A DNA stretch of 9,994 nt from an uncultured Clostridia bacterium (GTDB taxonomy: Bacteria; Bacillota; Clostridia; Oscillospirales; Butyricicoccaceae): NCBI GenBank assembly GCA_947856675.1, contig CANUCM010000141.1, positions 1-9,994 on the forward strand. The letters are read 5' to 3'. Positions 5,808 through 9,994 of the stretch are shown here, piece after piece. The notes beneath the pieces are model-generated. The model was given only the letters and a program-made list of their open reading frames with translations, was not told where the DNA came from and ran no database searches. The stretch's first letter is position 1; every line of letters begins with the position of its first letter. Made by a program: the position numbers and the translations under genes.

Positions 5808-6803
5808 ATGTCCGCGCAGCGAGCGCATGTCCACGTTATTTCCACCGGCGGGACCATTGCCTGCCAGCCCGTCAGCCCGACGCAGGTGACGGGGTATTCC
5901 AGCTTTGCCTTTACGGCCGACCAGCTGCTGGCCGGCATCCCCGGCCTTGACCGCTACGCCGATGTGACGGCCGAGCAGCTCTTTTCCGTGGGGAGCTCGG
6001 CGCTGAGCGACGAAAATCTGCTCACCCTGGCCCGGCGCGTCGAGCAGGTGCTCGCCTCCGGCGGCGCCGACGGCGTCGTCGTGACCCACGGCACCGACAC
6101 CATGGAGGAAACGGCCTTTTTCCTGCACCTGACGGTGCACAGCGACAAGCCCGTCATCGTGACCGGCTCCATGCGCCCCTCGTCGGTGCTCAGCGCCGAC
6201 GGGCCGCTCAACCTGCTCAATTCCATCGCCGCGGCCGCCGACAGCGCCTCGCGCGGCATGGGCGTCATGCTGTGCCTGGGCGACCTTTTGCTGTCGGCGC
6301 GCGACGCCATGAAAACCTCAACCTACCGCACCGACGCCTTTCAGTGCATGGAAGGCGGCGTTTTGGGCTCGGTCATCGGCGCGCAGGCCTATTACAGCTA
6401 CGCCCCGGTGCGCCCCCACACGCTGCACAGCGAGTTTTCCCTCGGGCGCATCGAAAGCCTGCCGCATGTCGAGGTGGTCTACACCCACATCGGCTGCACC
6501 GACCTTCTGCTGCGCAGCGCCGCAGAAAACGGCTGCCGCGGCATCGTCATCGCCGGCACCGGCAACGGCTCGGTGCCCCCTGTCGTGCGCGACTTTTTCT
6601 CCGCGCCCGGCCGGCCCGTGTGGGTGCGTTCGTCCCGCGTGCCCGGCGGCCGCGTCGGCTTAAACGGCGGCGTCGACGACGAAGCCCTGGGCGCCGTGGC
6701 TGGCTGCGGCTTTTCTCCCCACAAGGCACGCATCCTTCTGCAGCTGGCCCTCACCGTCACAAACGACATCCCCCGCATCCGCGATATCTTCGCCCGCTAT
6801 TAA
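5808..6803 (+). CDS. ansA: L-asparaginase, cytoplasmic type I-like
   Basis: Hydrolyses asparagine to aspartate and ammonia. 331 residues without a signal peptide, so probably cytoplasmic. Seen: the first active-site motif STGGTIA (12-18, nucleophile Thr16); the second motif THGTDTMEET (93-102, Thr96 and Asp97); VTGSMRPSS (118-126); and ARDAMK with the expected catalytic Lys169. ATG 5808 is chosen over the in-frame ATG 5790 because AAGGAGG (5794-5800) lies 7 bases before it, inside the longer alternative. It is 26 bases downstream of proC with no terminator between. Some members of this family also use glutamine or D-amino-acid substrates, so the symbol reflects the best match and not proven specificity. 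Confidence 0.92.
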   Translation: MSAQRAHVHVISTGGTIACQPVSPTQVTGYSSFAFTADQLLAGIPGLDRYADVTAEQLFSVGSSALSDENLLTLARRVEQVLASGGADGVVVTHGTDTMEETAFFLHLTVHSDKPVIVTGSMRPSSVLSADGPLNLLNSIAAAADSASRGMGVMLCLGDLLLSARDAMKTSTYRTDAFQCMEGGVLGSVIGAQAYYSYAPVRPHTLHSEFSLGRIESLPHVEVVYTHIGCTDLLLRSAAENGCRGIVIAGTGNGSVPPVVRDFFSAPGRPVWVRSSRVPGGRVGLNGGVDDEALGAVAGCGFSPHKARILLQLALTVTNDIPRIRDIFARY

Positions 6804-6810
6804 CTTTTCC

Positions 6811-6839
6811 TTGAAGCGGAAAGCACAATATGCTACAAT
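6811..6839 (+). promoter_or_regulatory. Promoter of the yfbR gene pair
   Basis: -35 TTGAAG (6811-6816), a 17-base spacer, and an extended -10 TGCTACAAT (6831-6839), beginning 8 bases after the asparaginase stop codon. No terminator separates the genes, so this would be an internal promoter within a possible proC-ansA-yfbR transcript. Confidence 0.72.
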
Positions 6840-6877
6840 ATGAAAATCGGGTCAATGCATAAAAAGGAGGCGGAATC

Positions 6878-7477
6878 GTGCGCAAAAACGGGTTTTTTGC
6901 CATGCTGGGCCGCATGAAGCACATCACCCGCTGGGGTCTGATGCGCAACACCATGCGCGAAAGCTTAAGCGAGCACAGCTTCGACACCGCCGTCACGGCG
7001 CACGCGCTGGCCGTCATCGGCCGCGAATACTTCGGCCGCGACATCGACCCCGGCCAGATCGCCGCCGCCGCCCTGTTTCACGACGCGTCGGAAATCCTGA
7101 CCGGCGACATGCCCACCCCCGTCAAATACCACAACCCCGAAATCAAAGAGGCTTTCCACTCGGTCGAGCGCAGCGCGCGCTCGCGCCTTTTGGAAATGCT
7201 GCCCCCCGAGCTGCGGCCGCCCTACCGCATTTTGTTTTCCTTTGACACGGAAAACCCCGCGTTTTACGCCTACATCAAAGCGGCCGACAAAATCAGCGCC
7301 TACACCAAGTGCCTTGAGGAGCAGCGCTCGGGCAACCGGGAGTTTGACGAAGCGGCCCGCGGGCTTTATGCCGCCATCTCCGCCATGCACCTGCCCGAAG
7401 CCGACTATTTCATGCGCCATTTTGTGCCGGGCTTCGGCCTGACGCTCGACGAGCTGCAGGCCGACGACCCCATGTAA
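6878..7477 (+). CDS. yfbR: HD-domain 5'-deoxynucleotidase (YfbR family)
   Basis: Removes phosphate from deoxyribonucleoside 5'-monophosphates, controlling dNMP pools, in the cytoplasm; a divalent metal is needed. The 199 residues equal the length of the Escherichia coli enzyme as I recall it. Seen: Arg18-Trp19 in the HITRWGLMRN segment, used for substrate selection in the E. coli enzyme, and the HD metal ligands His33 (in SEHS), His68-Asp69 (LFHDASE), with Glu72 and Asp137 (AADKISAY). LTGDMPTPVKYHN (74-86) and the C-terminal DYFMRHFVPGF also match. The start is GTG 6878, with AAGGAGG 7 bases upstream (6864-6870). All key residues are present, so it should be active. It is followed by a membrane protein gene whose ribosome binding site overlaps its stop codon. 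Confidence 0.95.
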   Translation: MRKNGFFAMLGRMKHITRWGLMRNTMRESLSEHSFDTAVTAHALAVIGREYFGRDIDPGQIAAAALFHDASEILTGDMPTPVKYHNPEIKEAFHSVERSARSRLLEMLPPELRPPYRILFSFDTENPAFYAYIKAADKISAYTKCLEEQRSGNREFDEAARGLYAAISAMHLPEADYFMRHFVPGFGLTLDELQADDPM

Positions 7478-7490
7478 GGAGGAGTTTTTC

Positions 7491-7979
7491 TTGACGACAA
7501 GCGAGTTTCTCATGCTGGCTATCGGCGTGGTGTTCCTGTGGGAGCTGTACGCCCTCATTTTTGTCAACCGCACCGTCAAGGTGCGCGGCAGCGTCCCCTA
7601 CCGCACCCCCGTCATGGCCGTTGTGTGCGTGCTGTTTTCCTACTTTTACCTCAGCCGCTGGGGTGCGACGCGCGAAAACATCGTGTGCGTCGCGCTGTTT
7701 CTCGTTGTGACGCTGCTCTTCCTTTTTATCCGCGCCGGCCTGACCGAAACGGGCATCACAAACAACGGCATGATGCTGCCCTACGAAAAAATCCGCTACT
7801 ATTCCGCCGAGCCCGGCACCACCGACAGCAACGTGCGCATGCGCATCAACAGCACGCGCCGCGAATGGGTGCTGCTCTTTCCCAAGGAGCAGGAAAGCCT
7901 GTTTGAAGCCTATATGTTCAAAAACGAAATCCCCACCATGGAGGCCTACCGCGAAAGCCGCAAGCATTCCGGCCATTAA
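7491..7979 (+). CDS. Small membrane protein of unknown function, three predicted helices
   Basis: A 162-residue protein I do not recognise with certainty; it could belong to a DUF5673-like group. Seen: three hydrophobic segments (about 6-25, 39-55, 63-82), then a soluble C-terminal part starting GLTETGITNNGMMLPYEKI (83-101), with alternating beta-like and charged stretches reminiscent of small membrane-associated domains that follow two or three helices. No catalytic motif is visible. The start is TTG 7491: AAGGAGGAG (7476-7484) overlaps the yfbR TAA and sits about 8 bases before it, so it is closely linked to yfbR and probably co-transcribed. TAA at 7977-7979, then a strong terminator. Confidence 0.8.
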   Translation: MTTSEFLMLAIGVVFLWELYALIFVNRTVKVRGSVPYRTPVMAVVCVLFSYFYLSRWGATRENIVCVALFLVVTLLFLFIRAGLTETGITNNGMMLPYEKIRYYSAEPGTTDSNVRMRINSTRREWVLLFPKEQESLFEAYMFKNEIPTMEAYRESRKHSGH

Positions 7980-8004
7980 GCCTCCGTTTTCCCCCTGTAT
8001 CATC

Positions 8005-8039
8005 AAAAAACGCCGCTGCCAAAAGGCAGCGGCGTTTTT
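8005..8039. terminator. Bidirectional intrinsic terminator
   Basis: A perfect 10-bp stem (8011-8020 with 8025-8034), an AAAA loop, five T after it (8035-8039) and six A before it (8005-8010). It ends the yfbR-membrane gene unit on the plus strand and, on the minus strand, lies 13 bases after the stop of the argC remnant tail (8048). Confidence 0.93.
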
Positions 8040-8047
8040 GCCGTTTT

Positions 8048-8747
8048 TCAGGCCATGACCTGCTTCATGATGGCAAGGCCCCGGTCCATTTCCGCCCGCG
8101 GCGTGCTTTTGCGACAGCAGCACGGGCGCCTGTCCCTCGTAATGCCGGGCCAGCGCCTCGTGCGCCGCCGCGGCGGAAACGCCGGGCAAAAGCAGCGTCG
8201 TGGCCATGCCGCGGAAATAATCGCCCACGACGGGGCTGAACACCGGCGGCTGTGTCAGCCCGCACACCGCCTGCATTTCCGGCAGGTGCTTGTGACGCAG
8301 GTTCGTTGCGTAAATGCGGTCGCTTTTGCAGCGCGCGTCGCGATCCGGCGCCTCATACTCGGCGATCATCTTTTTCCCGCCGCCGGAATACCCGGTCAGC
8401 GAATAGGCCGCGAGCGGCGCGTCTTTTGCGACAATGCCCTGCTGCACCAGCGGATAGACCGCGGCGATAAAGCCGCTGGCGTGGCAGCCGGGATTGGCCA
8501 CGCGCAGGGCCTGCCCAATGCGCCGGCGGTGCCCCGGCGACAGCTCGGGAAAGCCGTAGGCCCAGCCCGGATAGGTCCGGTGCGCCGTGGACGCGTCAAT
8601 GATACGGGTTTTGGGGTTTTTAACCAGCCCGACGGCTTCCTTTGCCGCCCCGTCCGGCAGGCACAAAAACACAAGATCCGCCTGGTTCATCAGGTCGCTG
8701 CGCCGCTGCGCGTCCTTGCGCCGCTCCTCTTCAATGAGCAGCAGCAT
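8048..8747 (-). pseudogene. argC: argC remnant: N-acetyl-gamma-glutamyl-phosphate reductase lacking both ends
   Basis: About 212 codons (8747 down to about 8112) read as the middle of a type 2 ArgC, which reduces N-acetylglutamyl phosphate in arginine synthesis. Seen: ADLVFLCLPD, IDASTAHRTYPGWAYGFPEL, the catalytic cysteine in NPGC (Cys88 from ATG 8747), GYSGGGKKMIAEYE and RHKHLPEM. Missing: about 25 N-terminal residues including the GTTGL nucleotide-binding motif (an in-frame stop lies four codons upstream, and no frame supplies it), and about 70 C-terminal residues including the DNLGKGASGA ending. The argC frame meets no stop and runs on through the terminator. In the next frame, 8089-8048 reads MDRGLAIMKQVMA then stop, which looks like the end of an aminotransferase such as ArgD. 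No ribosome binding site precedes ATG 8747. Unlikely to be functional. The argC identity is firm; the ArgD-like tail is inference. Confidence 0.82.
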
Positions 8748-8749
8748 TA

Positions 8750-8763
8750 CGAATAATTATGCA
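8750..8763. promoter_or_regulatory. ArgR-box-like operator
   Basis: CGAATAATTATGCA matches the core ARG box TGAATWWWWATTCA at 12 of 14 positions and is nearly palindromic. It ends 3 bases from the first ATG of the argC remnant. On the minus strand, CATAAT (8761-8756) inside it could be a -10 element, though I find no convincing -35. A likely relic of arginine-operon control by ArgR. Confidence 0.55.
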
Positions 8764-8914
8764 ATATGCGGGAATCACAAAATCTCACGGAAATCTTTTG
8801 GCATTTCTCTGTTTATTTGTACATTTTCCCGGCAAACGCGCGGGGTTTTCTTCACGGAGCGCTGGCGTGCGCCGCGCTTTTTCGCGGGGTGTATGCGCAT
8901 TTTATGCACGGCAT
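8764..8914. other. Non-coding stretch between the argC remnant and the F420-ligase-like gene
   Basis: No gene is supported here. The part next to argC (about 8764-8830) is clearly more AT-rich than the surroundings, as for a former promoter region. There are small inverted repeats: CCGCG (8872-8876) with CGCGG (8883-8887), and GCAT/ATGC around TTT (8897-8907). I assign no function to them. Confidence 0.5.
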
Positions 8915-8950
8915 AAAAAAACCGCCGCACAGCGTGACGCTGTGCGGCGG
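8915..8950 (-). terminator. Terminator of the F420-ligase-like gene
   Basis: A perfect 12-bp stem (8922-8933 with 8939-8950) plus a closing G-C pair around a TGA loop, followed on the minus strand by seven T (complement of 8915-8921). It begins 12 bases after the gene's stop codon. Confidence 0.93.
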
Positions 8951-8962
8951 CAAAAGCCTTTT

Positions 8963-9994
8963 TTATTTTGCGTAGTTGTCAAAGTAGTTCTGGATGTACA
9001 CGATGGGCGTGCCCTTGTCGCCGCTGCCCGAAGTCAAATCGCACAGAGAGCCGATGAGATCGGTCAGGCGGCGCGGCGTCGTGCCCTGGGACTCCATCTT
9101 TCCCACCAGGCTGCCCTGCTTTGCGCGGATGGTTTCGGCAATGGCGTTTTTCAGCGCCTCGCCCGAAAGATCGGCAAAGTTGTTGTCGGCCAGGTACTTG
9201 AGCTTGAGCTCGTTGGGCGTGCCCTCCAGCCCGGGGGTGTATGCCGGCGACACCACGGGGTCGGCCAGCTCCCAGATTTTGCCCACGGGGTCTTTGAACG
9301 CGCCGTCGCCGTACACCATGACCTCAACCTCGGCGCCGGTTTTTTCGCGCATCAGGCTCTGCACCTGCGAAACAAAGGCGCCGCAGTCGCGCGGGAACAG
9401 CTTGACGGTTTCCTCGGTGGCCTTGTTCGAGCCGAGCAGGCCGTATTTTTCATTAAAGCCGCTGCCGCCGACGGAGCTTGTCATCAGGTCGTCCAGCCCC
9501 AGCACCCGCTCGGCGCCCGCCTTTTGCAGGCGGCGCTTCTGGCGCTGACGGGTGTGGATGTCGCAGCACAGCACTGTTTTCGTGTACTGCAGAATGGCGC
9601 GGCTGTCGTTTGCAAAAATAATCTCGACTTCGGCGCCCTCGGCCTCGATGAGCTTTTTATAGTAGTCGACATAGTCGACGCCGGTAAACGGGTGCAGGTT
9701 GACGCCGAACAGCTCGCGATAGCGCTGCTCGGTCAAAACGTCGCGGTACGGGTCCACGCCTTTTTCGTCCAAAAGATCCTCGTCGACCAGATGGTTGCCC
9801 ACCTCGTCGGACGGATACGACAGCATGAGCACAATCTTTTTCAGCCCGCGGGCAATGCCCTTCAGGCACACGGCAAAGCGGTTGCGGCTGAGGATGGGAA
9901 ACACGACGCCGACGGTGCCGTCGCCCAGCTTGCTGCGCACATCGGCCGCGATGTCGTCGATGTGGGCGTAGTTGCCCTGCGCGCGCGCCACGAC
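8963..9994 (-). CDS. Coenzyme F420-0:L-glutamate ligase-like family protein (N-terminus outside window)
   Basis: 344 codons are visible, and the frame stays open to the right edge (reading Val-Val-Ala-Arg-Ala-Gln-Gly), so about 50 N-terminal residues should lie beyond it. The sequence matches a well-conserved clostridial family commonly annotated as F420-0:L-glutamate (gamma-glutamyl) ligase. Seen: VVFPILSRNRFAVCLKGIAR, LMLSYPSDEVGNHLVD, NLHPFTGVDYVDYY, VMVYGDGAFKDPVGKIWELA, GTPNELKLKYLADN and the C-terminal LTSGSGDKGTPIVYIQNYFD. True CofE enzymes add glutamate to the tail of cofactor F420. Most gut Clostridia are not known to make F420, so this branch may ligate glutamate or another amino acid to a different substrate; that is inference. 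TAA at 8965-8963, then its own terminator. No F420 gene is visible nearby. Confidence 0.82.
   Translation of the reverse strand, partial: VVARAQGNYAHIDDIAADVRSKLGDGTVGVVFPILSRNRFAVCLKGIARGLKKIVLMLSYPSDEVGNHLVDEDLLDEKGVDPYRDVLTEQRYRELFGVNLHPFTGVDYVDYYKKLIEAEGAEVEIIFANDSRAILQYTKTVLCCDIHTRQRQKRRLQKAGAERVLGLDDLMTSSVGGSGFNEKYGLLGSNKATEETVKLFPRDCGAFVSQVQSLMREKTGAEVEVMVYGDGAFKDPVGKIWELADPVVSPAYTPGLEGTPNELKLKYLADNNFADLSGEALKNAIAETIRAKQGSLVGKMESQGTTPRRLTDLIGSLCDLTSGSGDKGTPIVYIQNYFDNYAK

Noticed and set aside
6804..6824. Weak hairpin (TTTCC/GGAAA) after the asparaginase as a terminator
   Set aside because: Short, AT-rich stem without a T run, and it overlaps the yfbR promoter -35.
7410..8747. One 445-codon minus-strand frame covering the argC remnant and beyond
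   Set aside because: Only the first 212 codons or so resemble ArgC; the rest runs through a terminator and antisense to the well-supported membrane-protein gene.
8764..8914. Small plus-strand frames in the gap before the F420-ligase-like gene
   Set aside because: No ribosome site, no family resemblance, and they overlap the argC upstream region and a terminator.

Overview
This 9,994-base window reads as chromosomal DNA from a high-GC member of the Clostridia (Oscillospirales/Ruminococcaceae-like is my inference). The reasons are strong AGGAGG-type ribosome binding sites with ATG, GTG and TTG starts, sigma-A type promoters, many compact intrinsic terminators, a xpaC-telA pair, and a clostridial-looking glutamate dehydrogenase. 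I see no tRNA, rRNA, CRISPR array, transposase, integrase or phage gene.

Layout. At 1-810 (+) lies the C-terminal 60% of an NADP-type glutamate dehydrogenase (gdhA), cut by the left edge. Two back-to-back hairpins (845-911) separate it from a convergent minus-strand block: a small P-loop kinase (920-1447) and, behind an internal terminator, a four-gene operon read leftwards from a good promoter at 4843-4871: xpaC (4123-4803), telA (2987-4126), a divergent LemA-like protein (2439-2990) and a TPM-domain protein with a Gly/Arg-rich tail (1516-2415). Start and stop codons overlap at both xpaC/telA and telA/LemA-like.

A divergent promoter region (about 4804-4974) leads into a plus-strand run: proC (4975-5781), an L-asparaginase (5808-6803), a YfbR-type 5'-deoxynucleotidase (6878-7477) with its own promoter, and a small three-helix membrane protein of unknown function (7491-7979). 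A strong bidirectional terminator at 8011-8039 closes it.

On the minus strand, 8048-8747 is a broken argC. It lacks about the first 25 codons and roughly the last 70, and it ends in a different-frame tail that resembles the end of an aminotransferase such as ArgD. An ArgR-box-like site sits directly against its decapitated 5' end. I read this as the remnant of a collapsed arginine operon. At the right edge (8963-9994, -) is most of a protein of the family annotated as coenzyme F420-0:L-glutamate ligase, cut at its N-terminus, with its own terminator.

How the genes fit together. gdhA, proC, the asparaginase and the argC remnant all concern glutamate-family amino acids (ammonia assimilation, proline and arginine synthesis, aspartate supply), but they belong to separate transcription units, so this may be coincidence. 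The xpaC-telA-LemA-TPM operon is the most coherent system here: four envelope or stress-associated families translated as one block. The most unusual points are the argC remnant with its stranded operator and a terminator-like hairpin in the very short proC leader.
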